From DAMCZI01 sp032095175 (GTDB taxonomy: Bacteria > Bacillota > Clostridia > Clostridiales > Caloramatoraceae): DNA of 64,000 bases. The translations under genes and the position numbers were made by a program. The stretch is from the NCBI GenBank assembly GCA_032095175.1, contig DAMCZI010000024.1:1-64000 (forward strand), written 5' to 3'. The notes beneath the pieces were generated by a model. That model saw only the letters and a program-made list of their open reading frames with translations, had not been told where the DNA came from and did no database searches. Below, piece after piece: positions 1 through 6,539 of this stretch; the first letter of the stretch is position 1; every line of letters begins with the position of its first letter.

Positions 1-51
1 ATTACAGCAGAAGAATTTAAAACGATTACTGGGCAGGAATATGTCGCATAG
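1..51 (+). CDS. 3' end of an XkdX-like small phage protein (partial)
   Basis: An open frame runs in from the left edge and ends at TAG 49-51. The visible 16 residues (ITAEEFKTITGQEYVA) match the usual C-terminal pattern of XkdX-family proteins (ITxEQYKEITGxxY), small proteins encoded just before the holin/amidase genes in Bacillus PBSX-type and clostridial prophages. The holin and amidase that follow support this. The start and most of the gene lie outside the window, so the call rests on the tail and on context. Confidence 0.55.
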   Translation: MTAEEFKTITGQEYVA

Positions 52-80
52 GGATAATAAAGCGAAGTAATTTATAAGAC

Positions 81-110
81 AAAGAGGGACTAGAGATAGT
101 CTTTTTTCTT
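81..110 (+). terminator. Rho-independent terminator after the XkdX-like gene
   Basis: Stem GACTA (88-92) / TAGTC (97-101) with a GAGA loop, extended by an A-rich/T-rich pairing and followed by TTTTTTCTTT. It separates the phage tail-end transcript from the lysis genes. Confidence 0.6.
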
Positions 111-141
111 TGCCTATTTTTATAAAAAACGGAGGTGTGAC

Positions 142-642
142 ATGGAACAGTTCACACAATATATTGAAAAAGTTTGGAGTGGAACCAAGCCGATATGGAG
201 TGCTCTTTTGACAGCATTAACATTTGTAATGTTTCCCAATGGTGCATATTTATATTCAGCATTCGCTCTTGCTGGAGCAATGGCCTTAGACATCATAACG
301 AAATATTGGGCACTTTCTAAGCAGGCAGGAGGGTACAGAAAAGCAGTACAGACTCGAGTAATATTTAGTGGCACCTTTTGGAGTAAGACAAGCATTAAAC
401 TTAAGACATATTTAGTTGTAGCAATACTATCAGGACTTGCATACAGGGTTACGTTTTTAGAGCAAATAGGCATATTTTTAGGGACATTTGCCTACACAAT
501 GATGTTCCTCAGGGAAGCTCAATCTATCCTAGAGAACTTAGAGGATGCAGGGGGAGACGTGGGATGGCTAATTAAATGGACAAAAAGGAAACAAGATAAA
601 GTTCTAGATGATGAAGACATTAACGAAGGAAAGGAGGAATAG
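142..642 (+). CDS. Phage holin (toxin secretion/phage lysis holin type)
   Basis: A 166-residue protein with two hydrophobic stretches (about 20-58 and 88-125) and a charged, acidic-ended C-terminal tail. This matches class II phage holins of Gram-positive prophages, which open the membrane so that the endolysin can reach the wall. ATG 142 follows GGAGG at 131-135. The next gene, two bases on, is the amidase, the classical holin-endolysin order. The family call rests on length, topology and context; no catalytic motif is expected. Confidence 0.8.
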   Translation: MEQFTQYIEKVWSGTKPIWSALLTALTFVMFPNGAYLYSAFALAGAMALDIITKYWALSKQAGGYRKAVQTRVIFSGTFWSKTSIKLKTYLVVAILSGLAYRVTFLEQIGIFLGTFAYTMMFLREAQSILENLEDAGGDVGWLIKWTKRKQDKVLDDEDINEGKEE

Positions 643-644
643 CT

Positions 645-1490
645 TTGTTTGAGATAAGACAAAGATTTTTGACTAATAATGATTGCTACAAAGCAGGGAA
701 AAAGCATACTGTTAAAGGTATCATGTGGCACTCAACAGGTGCTAATAATCCTAATTTAAGCAGATATGTTAGCCCTGATGATGGTATTCTGGGGGTGAAT
801 AAAAACGGAACAGACTGGAATCGACCTAAGCCTGGTGGTCGTAGTGTATGTGTACATGCTTTTATTGGTAAGGATAAAAATGGAGTAGTTCGTACCTATC
901 AGACATTACCATGGGACATGGTTGGATGGCACAGTGGCAAAGGGAATAAGGGTACTGCAAACTATATGGGGTACATTAGCTTTGAAATATGTGAGGATGG
1001 TCTTGATGATCCAGTGTATTTCAGCCAGGCATATCAGCAAGCAATAGAGTTAACTGTGTATCTTTGCAAGAAGTTCAATCTATCAGAAAAAAATGTAATA
1101 TGCCATTGCGAAGGGTACAAGCTAGGAATAGCCTCAAACCATGGAGATGTAATGCATTGGTTCTCTAAATACAATAAGAGTATGGACATAGTAAGAACAG
1201 AGATTAGAATGAGATTAAGGCCAGAGCAAGGAGGGTTTAACCTTATGGATAATATCAATAATCTGAAGCCTATCTGCAAAGGAAAGCTTAAGGGTACAAA
1301 TGGATTAGCATGTTACTCACAACCATCCAGAGCTACCAAGACAAAGACTATTTTAAGAAAGATACATGAGCCTTTTAACATTTTTGCAAGGACATTAAAT
1401 ACAGAGGAAAAAACTGATTACATTTTGGTAAATATCAATCCAAGCTGTATTCAGTGGGTTGAAGCTAGTGGTGTTCAATTGGTTCTATAA
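645..1490 (+). CDS. Phage endolysin, N-acetylmuramoyl-L-alanine amidase
   Basis: A 281-residue endolysin. Residues about 20-190 form an amidase_2/PGRP-type zinc amidase domain that cuts the lactyl-L-Ala bond of peptidoglycan. The motif IMWHST (H29) and the SNHGDVMHW segment (H166, D168) supply likely zinc and catalytic residues, and the ISFEI strand follows the family pattern. The last 75 residues look like a small SH3-like wall-binding region, which I infer only from position. The start is TTG 645, chosen because AAGGAGGA ends eight bases upstream at the end of the holin gene. It is translationally coupled to the holin and followed by a second holin-like gene. Confidence 0.9.
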   Translation: MFEIRQRFLTNNDCYKAGKKHTVKGIMWHSTGANNPNLSRYVSPDDGILGVNKNGTDWNRPKPGGRSVCVHAFIGKDKNGVVRTYQTLPWDMVGWHSGKGNKGTANYMGYISFEICEDGLDDPVYFSQAYQQAIELTVYLCKKFNLSEKNVICHCEGYKLGIASNHGDVMHWFSKYNKSMDIVRTEIRMRLRPEQGGFNLMDNINNLKPICKGKLKGTNGLACYSQPSRATKTKTILRKIHEPFNIFARTLNTEEKTDYILVNINPSCIQWVEASGVQLVL

Positions 1491-1513
1491 TAAATTTTCG
1501 AGGAGGAAAAGGT

Positions 1514-1885
1514 ATGAATTTTATGTATGAGTATGGTTGGATTATATTAGTTGCGGTGATAGCCATAGTGTACTTTGTATCCATATACAAAAAATATGGC
1601 AAAGGAGCTATGCTATCTGAGCTAAAGAAACAGGCATATATGCTTATGCTTGCTGCAGAAGATAAGTATGGAAAAGGAACAGGTCCTATTAAGTTCCAGT
1701 GGGTTGTAGATGAGTTCTATTCTATGTTACCTAATACTTATAAGAAGATCTGGACTAGGGAACAAACAGGACAGTTTGTACAGAATTTATTTGATAAAAT
1801 GAAAGAATATCTTAATAAGAAGAGCAATAGAAATATTCCACCTAAGGTGATTGAGCCAACAAGCACAATAACAGAATTTAGATAG
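1514..1885 (+). CDS. LLH-type phage holin
   Basis: A 123-residue protein with one N-terminal transmembrane segment (about 8-26, containing IILVAVIAIVYFVSIY), then an amphipathic Lys-rich body with a KYGKGTGPIKFQWVVDEFY segment. This fits the LL-H-type phage holin family, with one TM helix and a long cytoplasmic C-terminus. ATG 1514 follows GAGGAGG at 1500-1506. Being third in the lysis cluster suggests a holin partner or antiholin for the protein at 142-642. Confidence 0.75.
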   Translation: MNFMYEYGWIILVAVIAIVYFVSIYKKYGKGAMLSELKKQAYMLMLAAEDKYGKGTGPIKFQWVVDEFYSMLPNTYKKIWTREQTGQFVQNLFDKMKEYLNKKSNRNIPPKVIEPTSTITEFR

Positions 1886-1894
1886 TAAGTTTTA

Positions 1895-1920
1895 CCCCGG
1901 GGAATTTCCCCGGGGCTTAA
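1895..1920 (+). terminator. GC-rich hairpin ending the lysis cluster
   Basis: CCCCGGGG (1895-1902) pairs with CCCCGGGG (1908-1915) around AATTT. Each arm is itself self-complementary, which makes this by far the most GC-rich spot in the local sequence. There is no strong T-run, only a later T-rich stretch near 1938. It lies between convergent genes, so a transcription stop is the likely role. Confidence 0.6.
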
Positions 1921-1990
1921 GAAACATGAGTGTATAATTTTTTTATGTATAGTATTATAGACAAAGACAACACAAAAACAACCTACATAA

Positions 1991-4141
1991 TTAAATTGAC
2001 ATTTTTTTATTTGTTGGAGAAATTACATTGTTAAATTTATCCTCGAGCTTTGCAAAATATTTAATATCAATATTTAGTTTTTTATAATAGTAATTTTGTG
2101 CACTAGTTAAAATGTAATTATAAACTTTTGTAATACTAAATGATTTTTGCTTTAGTGCAATATTAACATAAGTACAAATTGGAGGGAGAAATATAGTTCC
2201 TATAGCAACAATCAGTTCCAAAATTGATTGGTTTATTTTTTTAGAAAGATAGTAAATAAAACAAACCAAACTAACATATATAATAGGAACTATAATATTG
2301 ACAATGGTACGTGATTTTCTATCAGCCGTATTTTTCAAATTTAATAACATGTTATAATTATGTTCTATTTCTTCATTATAGTTTCGTTGAATTTCAGAGT
2401 TCCGCTTTTCTTGTTGTTCCTTCTCATATTTGATCTTGTCCATCATAGCCATAGCTTGTTCTATTTCATCTTCATAAATTTTTTTAATATCGTTTACATG
2501 TTGCTTATTTGTTCTGACATATTCAGAAATTATATTATAATATTCGTCTTTAAGATCTTCTTCAGGTTCAATGTTTGTTACTTCTTTCAGTTTATAAATT
2601 AAATCTTGATTTCTATAAATATCTCCGATATAGTTTTCGCTATCAGGCATATCCTTTACATAATCTTTTATACATTCACTAAACTTGTTCAAAACTGAAT
2701 AATCAACATATCTAGATGACTGGAAAATAGATATATCTTGTGTTATGGCAATATCACCAGTCCTTTGAGGATTGTGTATCCATAAAATTTTTGTTAAAAG
2801 ATCCTCGGTTATAACTTCGGGGATACTTCTGGTGGCTATATGATTTTGGTAACAAAAATTAAAAAGTACACTATCGCATGTTAATAGAAAAAGTTTGCTA
2901 TCTGCAAAAATAGCTTTCTTACCATCTCTTCTTAATTCAATATATTTAATTATTTTCAAATCCCTGATAACATTATGTTTTACTGATTCTTGTACTTCAT
3001 CAGGTAAACCATCTATTTTGAAAGTTCCACTTTTTATGGACTCTAAATCAAGATTAATATTTCGATAACCATTAAGGTATAAATATCTCGATAATTTTTT
3101 GAAAAATAATTCATTATACAAGTCTTTATTAATTTCGATATCATCTAAATTAATAAAAGGTTTTATTATTTTTACTTTTCGCAATATAATTTCATCTTCA
3201 ATGTGATTTATATAATCATTAAATTTATAAAGATCCCAATTTCTTCTGTAAATAGCACCAAGAATACTATCCATATTTTCTGCTTCAATTTCATCAACTT
3301 TTTCTTTTATTTGACCTTTTTCCATTTTAGTATAAATGGAAGTTAATACTCGCCTTATTTCATCAATAATATCAGGAAATACATATAAGTTATAGTTATT
3401 ATCTTTAAGCAGTTCTAAAAGTTCATATGAAACTGTATTTAGCATTGGATTTTGCAAATCTAAAATTCTGAATAAGAAATTAGAGTCAAGAATTACATCC
3501 ATTTTTCTTATATTTTTATCACTAAGAAATTGTCTAAAGTTGTTTTTGCGAGTCATTGAATGAAGTAAAAAGCCATAATAAATATTACAAAAGGTTTGAT
3601 AATTATCTTCATCACGATTTTTAATATGTATAAAGAAATCTGAAACACTTACAATTCCTTTAGATGGAAGTGAACTTGTTTTATAATTTTCACCAATAAT
3701 ATTAACACATTCGATATTACTATTAATAAATTTAATGAATAAGTCTATTACTTCTTCATCGGATATTGTAGTACATTGACAATAAGATTTATAACTATCA
3801 ATTAGCTTATTGATATCTCTTTTAGATTTATCAAATGATTTTTTATAGTCAAGGCCTTCTTTAGTATAATCATAAATTAGCTTTATTTTCTCATATCCAC
3901 TGTATTGTTCTATTTTACCTGATTTTCTTAGCTTTTTTAAAAGTGCTCTTATAATTGATATTGGTAATTTTAGATTACAGTCTTCATAGATTTTTTCTAT
4001 TATTTCTTGAATATCTATATATTGCTTATCTAGCAAAGTTAATGCGTATTCAATAAAAGGTAAATATACTTCAGCTAAATCTTTTTTATGGTTATAAAAT
4101 GATCTGATTACTCCCATATTTATCAAAAAGTATTTTTCCAT
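1991..4141 (-). CDS. Membrane-anchored PIN-domain protein (cargo, possible defence nuclease)
   Basis: A 716-residue protein. The start is ATG 4141 (MEKYFLINMG), chosen because AGGAGGG precedes it at eight bases; the open frame runs 68 codons further upstream without a usable site. Residues about 215-430 carry a PIN-like acidic set: D219 in VILDSNFLF, E261 in PDIIDEIRRV, D394 in NVIRDLKIIKY and D423 in LLTCDSVLF. The N-terminal 210 residues are helical with a winged-helix-like stretch. Residues about 545-605 are a charged coiled coil, followed by two TM segments (about 613-633 and 637-660) and a 55-residue cytoplasmic tail. PIN folds usually cleave RNA. The gene is convergent with the lysis cluster and divergent from an Xre gene, the typical place for prophage cargo. 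I recognise no named family; the function is inferred. Confidence 0.6.
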   Translation of the reverse strand: MEKYFLINMGVIRSFYNHKKDLAEVYLPFIEYALTLLDKQYIDIQEIIEKIYEDCNLKLPISIIRALLKKLRKSGKIEQYSGYEKIKLIYDYTKEGLDYKKSFDKSKRDINKLIDSYKSYCQCTTISDEEVIDLFIKFINSNIECVNIIGENYKTSSLPSKGIVSVSDFFIHIKNRDEDNYQTFCNIYYGFLLHSMTRKNNFRQFLSDKNIRKMDVILDSNFLFRILDLQNPMLNTVSYELLELLKDNNYNLYVFPDIIDEIRRVLTSIYTKMEKGQIKEKVDEIEAENMDSILGAIYRRNWDLYKFNDYINHIEDEIILRKVKIIKPFINLDDIEINKDLYNELFFKKLSRYLYLNGYRNINLDLESIKSGTFKIDGLPDEVQESVKHNVIRDLKIIKYIELRRDGKKAIFADSKLFLLTCDSVLFNFCYQNHIATRSIPEVITEDLLTKILWIHNPQRTGDIAITQDISIFQSSRYVDYSVLNKFSECIKDYVKDMPDSENYIGDIYRNQDLIYKLKEVTNIEPEEDLKDEYYNIISEYVRTNKQHVNDIKKIYEDEIEQAMAMMDKIKYEKEQQEKRNSEIQRNYNEEIEHNYNMLLNLKNTADRKSRTIVNIIVPIIYVSLVCFIYYLSKKINQSILELIVAIGTIFLPPICTYVNIALKQKSFSITKVYNYILTSAQNYYYKKLNIDIKYFAKLEDKFNNVISPTNKKMSI

Positions 4142-4291
4142 ATAAATATCCCTCCTAAAATTTACAGAAATAAAGATGCACAATACATTTATTACCATAA
4201 TAGCACAGTGGAAGTAAAAATTGAACTGTTTGCAGGAAAAAACATACAAATAGAGAATATATACCATACTATACATAGGAAGGTGATATGT

Positions 4292-4492
4292 GTGGTTAAA
4301 AATAAGCTTAAAGAAATACGAATGAGAGAATACATGATGAATCAAACAGAGTTTTGTGATAAAGTCCTCAATATGAACATCCGAACCTATTCACCAATTG
4401 AAGGTAATAAGGTTCAGGGGAACATTGAAACAATACTACAAATAGCCAAAGCTCTTAATCGGAAAGTAGAAGATATATGGCTCCTGGAATAG
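4292..4492 (+). CDS. Small Xre-family HTH regulator
   Basis: A 66-residue single-domain regulator: KLKEIRMREYMMNQTEFCDK, then an HTH with IETILQIAKALNRKVEDIW at the C-terminus, the standard Cro/C1 pattern ending in a helix-5 DIW motif. The start is GTG 4292 with AGGAAGGTG just upstream; the longer open frame from 4208 has no ribosome site. It is transcribed divergently from the PIN gene and upstream of the ParM operon, so it may control either. It ends in a terminator that overlaps its last codons. Confidence 0.8.
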   Translation: MVKNKLKEIRMREYMMNQTEFCDKVLNMNIRTYSPIEGNKVQGNIETILQIAKALNRKVEDIWLLE

Positions 4493-4506
4493 GAGTCGTT
4501 TTTTTA
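4481..4506 (+). terminator. Terminator of the Xre gene
   Basis: CTCCT (4481-4485) / AGGAG (4491-4495) stem with a GGAAT loop, then TCG and a seven-T run. The left arm lies inside the last codons of the Xre gene. Confidence 0.75.
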
Positions 4507-4582
4507 TGCCATTTTCTGTGTTTGCGGAATAAATATTAATTTGAAGAAAAGTTATGTGGACATGCATATTTAGTATTACCTT

Positions 4583-4620
4583 TTCATACCTATATAATAG
4601 AAAATTAAAAATGGTATGAA
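4583..4620 (+). promoter_or_regulatory. ParM promoter -10 flanked by an 8-bp inverted repeat (candidate operator)
   Basis: TTCATACC (4583-4590) and GGTATGAA (4613-4620) are perfect inverted repeats, 22 bases apart, flanking TATAAT at 4593-4598. The right half overlaps the region just before the GGAGTGA ribosome site of the ParM-like gene. The layout suits a repressor such as the adjacent ParR-like protein or the Xre protein binding across the promoter. No convincing -35 box is seen. Confidence 0.5.
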
Positions 4621-4631
4621 GGAGTGATACT

Positions 4632-5507
4632 GTGATTATTGGTGTAGATGTTGGCTATACCTATACAAAATTCTGTACAGAGACTAATGAAGATATATTT
4701 CGTAGCACAGTAGAAGAAGGGGCAAAGGAGATAAACAAGGAAAGCATTATTGTAGAATATGAAGGTAAACAATTTACAGTTGGAGATAAAGGTGCTTATA
4801 GCGTAGATCTAAATAAGATAGAGGATAGGACATTTAAAATATGCTTAATTACAGCTATAGCTCAAGCAATGAAATATAATGCTGAGGAAATCAATTTAGT
4901 TACAGGCTTGCCTATAGACTATTACTCAAAGCAAAAACTAATATTAAAAAATAGTCTTGAAAATAAAGATGTTTTTATCAAGTACCAAGGTGAAAGTAAA
5001 GTATTTACTATTAATAAGTGCCTGGTATTTCCTCAAAGTGCAGGATTAATAGCTCTGGAACCTGATAGATTTAAAGGTGATAATCTTGTCATTGACATTG
5101 GGGGAATGACAGTTGATGTTGCTTATTTTGAAGGGTTGAAGCTTGTTAAGCACAGAACATATCCTTTAGGAATGCTTAAGGTGTACGGAAAGGTAATTCA
5201 GTATCTTAATAGCAATTATGAGACAAATTACGATGATGTATTAGATGCAGAAAAGGTAATGAGAGATGGACTATTTATAGATGAAAAAAAGATAGATGTA
5301 GACTTTAGCTCAATTCTAAAGCCTCATGCAGAAGACATTCACAGACCTATAAAGTTAGAATTTCCGTTTAAAACATCAAAGAAAACTTATATAGGTGGAG
5401 GAGCATTGGCGTTAAAAGATTATATTCTAGGAGAAGTAAAAAAAGATAATATATATGCTAATGCTAGAGCTTTCCACGAGATAGGATGTGAGAAGTTTGA
5501 CAACTAA
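4632..5507 (+). CDS. ParM/StbA-family actin-like segregation ATPase
   Basis: A 291-residue actin-fold ATPase. It has a phosphate-1 loop at residues 3-14 (IGVDVGYTYTKF), phosphate-2 at 153-160 (VIDIGGMT) and an adenosine motif at 253-259 (YIGGGAL). This spacing and length fit plasmid ParM/StbA/Alp proteins rather than MreB or FtsA. Such proteins polymerise and push replicated plasmids or phage genomes apart. The start is GTG 4632 after AAGGAGTGA. It overlaps the next small gene by 20 bases, as ParM-ParR pairs often do. Its presence argues that the island is, or was, maintained outside the chromosome. Confidence 0.85.
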   Translation: MIIGVDVGYTYTKFCTETNEDIFRSTVEEGAKEINKESIIVEYEGKQFTVGDKGAYSVDLNKIEDRTFKICLITAIAQAMKYNAEEINLVTGLPIDYYSKQKLILKNSLENKDVFIKYQGESKVFTINKCLVFPQSAGLIALEPDRFKGDNLVIDIGGMTVDVAYFEGLKLVKHRTYPLGMLKVYGKVIQYLNSNYETNYDDVLDAEKVMRDGLFIDEKKIDVDFSSILKPHAEDIHRPIKLEFPFKTSKKTYIGGGALALKDYILGEVKKDNIYANARAFHEIGCEKFDN

Positions 5508-5694
5508 AAAAGCTATTTCTATGAGAGATGATATATTGGATTATGGCTTAGAAAAGGCAGATAGGTTATTCCAGGGGAATTTCTCCGCTTATATATGTTA
5601 TCTTATCTCAAAGGACAGAGAAGAGGTTACAGATCCAAAGAAGAAAAGGAACACTAATATAACTGCTGCTATAGATGAAATCATGAATATTTAG
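5488..5694 (+). CDS. ParR-like small DNA-binding partner of the ParM-like protein
   Basis: A 68-residue basic protein starting at GTG 5488 inside the end of the ParM gene, so translation is probably coupled. The segment FSAYICYLISKDREE looks like the second half of a ribbon-helix-helix fold. ParR adaptors are small RHH proteins that bind centromere repeats and the ParM filament end. The assignment rests on size, overlap and this motif; no strong similarity is visible beyond that. Confidence 0.6.
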   Translation: MRSLTTKKAISMRDDILDYGLEKADRLFQGNFSAYICYLISKDREEVTDPKKKRNTNITAAIDEIMNI

Positions 5695-5701
5695 AGCAAA
5701 A

Positions 5702-5723
5702 GAAAAGGGCATATAAAATGCCC
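5702..5723 (-). terminator. Leftward terminator for the 30-residue peptide transcript
   Basis: GGGCAT (5707-5712) and ATGCCC (5718-5723) form a hairpin. Read leftward it is followed by TTTTCTTTT, a good U-tract; read rightward it has none. It therefore ends a leftward transcript and supports expression of the small ORF at 5839-5931. It could also fold in the ParR mRNA. Confidence 0.55.
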
Positions 5724-5838
5724 ATGACCGCTTATACTGTCGCTTCCTCGCTTCGCTTCGTACGCTATACAGTACAGCGTATGCTAGGGGTATGGTGAAT
5801 TATGCTAGTATGTCAAAGGTTTAATAAATTATTTACAA
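5724..5838. other. GC-rich structured spacer, candidate centromere, oriT or RNA
   Basis: The spacer between the ParR-like gene and the transfer-like genes is far more GC-rich in its left part than its surroundings. It contains CGCTTC repeated three times in CGCTTCCTCGCTTCGCTTCG (5740-5759) and TACGCT/AGCGTA arms around 5760-5780 enclosing ATACAGTAC. A competing pairing joins ACTGT near 5736 with ACAGT in the loop. Candidate roles are a ParR-binding site, a transfer origin for the ATPase downstream, or the untranslated tail of the leftward small-peptide RNA. No coding frame with a ribosome site is present. Confidence 0.4.
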
Positions 5839-5931
5839 TTAGTGACCAAATATTGAATATCCTACAAAGTCAATTAATCGAAATACTCCATATAGAGCTC
5901 CAGATCCTAATCCAAAGATAATTAATCCCAT
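5839..5931 (-). CDS. 30-residue hydrophobic glycine-rich peptide
   Basis: A leftward frame with a good ribosome site (GAGGTGAT, four bases before ATG 5931) encodes 30 residues: MGLIIFGLGSGALYG then VFRLIDFVGYSIFGH. It is a single hydrophobic helix with glycines spaced as in GxxxG packing motifs. A hairpin with a U-tract on the same strand (5702-5723) would end the transcript about 115 bases past the stop. Size, hydrophobicity and position in a maintenance region recall type I toxins or small phage membrane proteins, but there is no recognisable family. The real function is unknown. Confidence 0.5.
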   Translation of the reverse strand: MGLIIFGLGSGALYGVFRLIDFVGYSIFGH

Positions 5932-5994
5932 AAAATCACCTCAGTTAAAATGATTTCCATAAAACAGTTTATTATTCAAAGAAGGGGGATTATA

Positions 5995-6282
5995 GTGAAA
6001 AAATTTTTGTTTAAGATAAGTTTTGCATTAACTACTATAGCTGTTTCTTTTCAAAATATAGCCTATGCGGCTGGCGATGATGAAGCAGGATGGGATCTTG
6101 TTAGTATTGCAAGAAAAGGTTTGTTTTGGATATGTATGTTTGTAAGTTTTTATGGACTATATCTACAAGTATTGAAAAAAGATGATACAGGGAAAAAAGC
6201 TATAATTACATCTATAATCGTGTATGCTGCAAGCTTTATACTCCCAAATATATTCATATTAATCCAAAATGCTTTTAAATAG
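5995..6282 (+). CDS. VirB2/TrbC-like pilin-type membrane protein
   Basis: 95 residues from GTG 5995, which follows GAAGGGGGA at a suitable distance; an upstream ATG at 5950 has no site. It has a signal peptide ending near AYAA (about residue 25), a short polar stretch, then two TM helices separated by a KKDDTGKK loop. This topology (cleaved leader, two helices, short basic loop) is that of VirB2/TrbC pilins of type IV secretion systems. Followed by another small membrane protein and a large ATPase, it fits the start of a transfer operon. It is a topology-level call. Confidence 0.55.
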   Translation: MKKFLFKISFALTTIAVSFQNIAYAAGDDEAGWDLVSIARKGLFWICMFVSFYGLYLQVLKKDDTGKKAIITSIIVYAASFILPNIFILIQNAFK

Positions 6283-6293
6283 GGGGTGTAAGA

Positions 6294-6539
6294 TTGAAAG
6301 CTATAACAGAGATGTGGGAAGTTATTAAAACGATCTATCGATATATTACTCACCCCATGGAGTTTATAAAAGATTTTGCTACAATGATATGCGATATGAG
6401 CTTTGAAGTGTGTCTCTTTTTATGTTTCCTGGGGATAGTACTATATTTGATAGGTGTTGAAAAGGGAGCAAAATTAGCCAAAATTTCATTCTTTGCCTTT
6501 CTTGCTATACAAATATTTCGTTGGGTGGCGACAAGTTAG
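6294..6539 (+). CDS. Small membrane protein, possible VirB3-position component
   Basis: 81 residues starting at TTG 6294 after GGGGGTG. There is an amphipathic N-terminus and two TM segments (about 34-52 and 60-78) split by a VEKGAKLAK loop. It lies between a VirB2-like protein and an ATPase, where VirB3/PrgI-type proteins sit in type IV secretion operons, but its sequence does not by itself prove that family. The next gene starts directly after its stop codon. Confidence 0.5.
   Translation: MKAITEMWEVIKTIYRYITHPMEFIKDFATMICDMSFEVCLFLCFLGIVLYLIGVEKGAKLAKISFFAFLAIQIFRWVATS

Noticed and set aside
4142..4345. Extension of the PIN protein by 68 N-terminal residues
   Set aside because: The extra part is hydrophobic low-complexity translation of the divergent promoter region; AGGAGGG before ATG 4141 decides the start.
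4632..5507. Actin-like gene considered as MreB, FtsA or DnaK
   Set aside because: The length of 291 residues, motif spacing and overlapped small partner fit ParM/StbA; MreB is at 23099.
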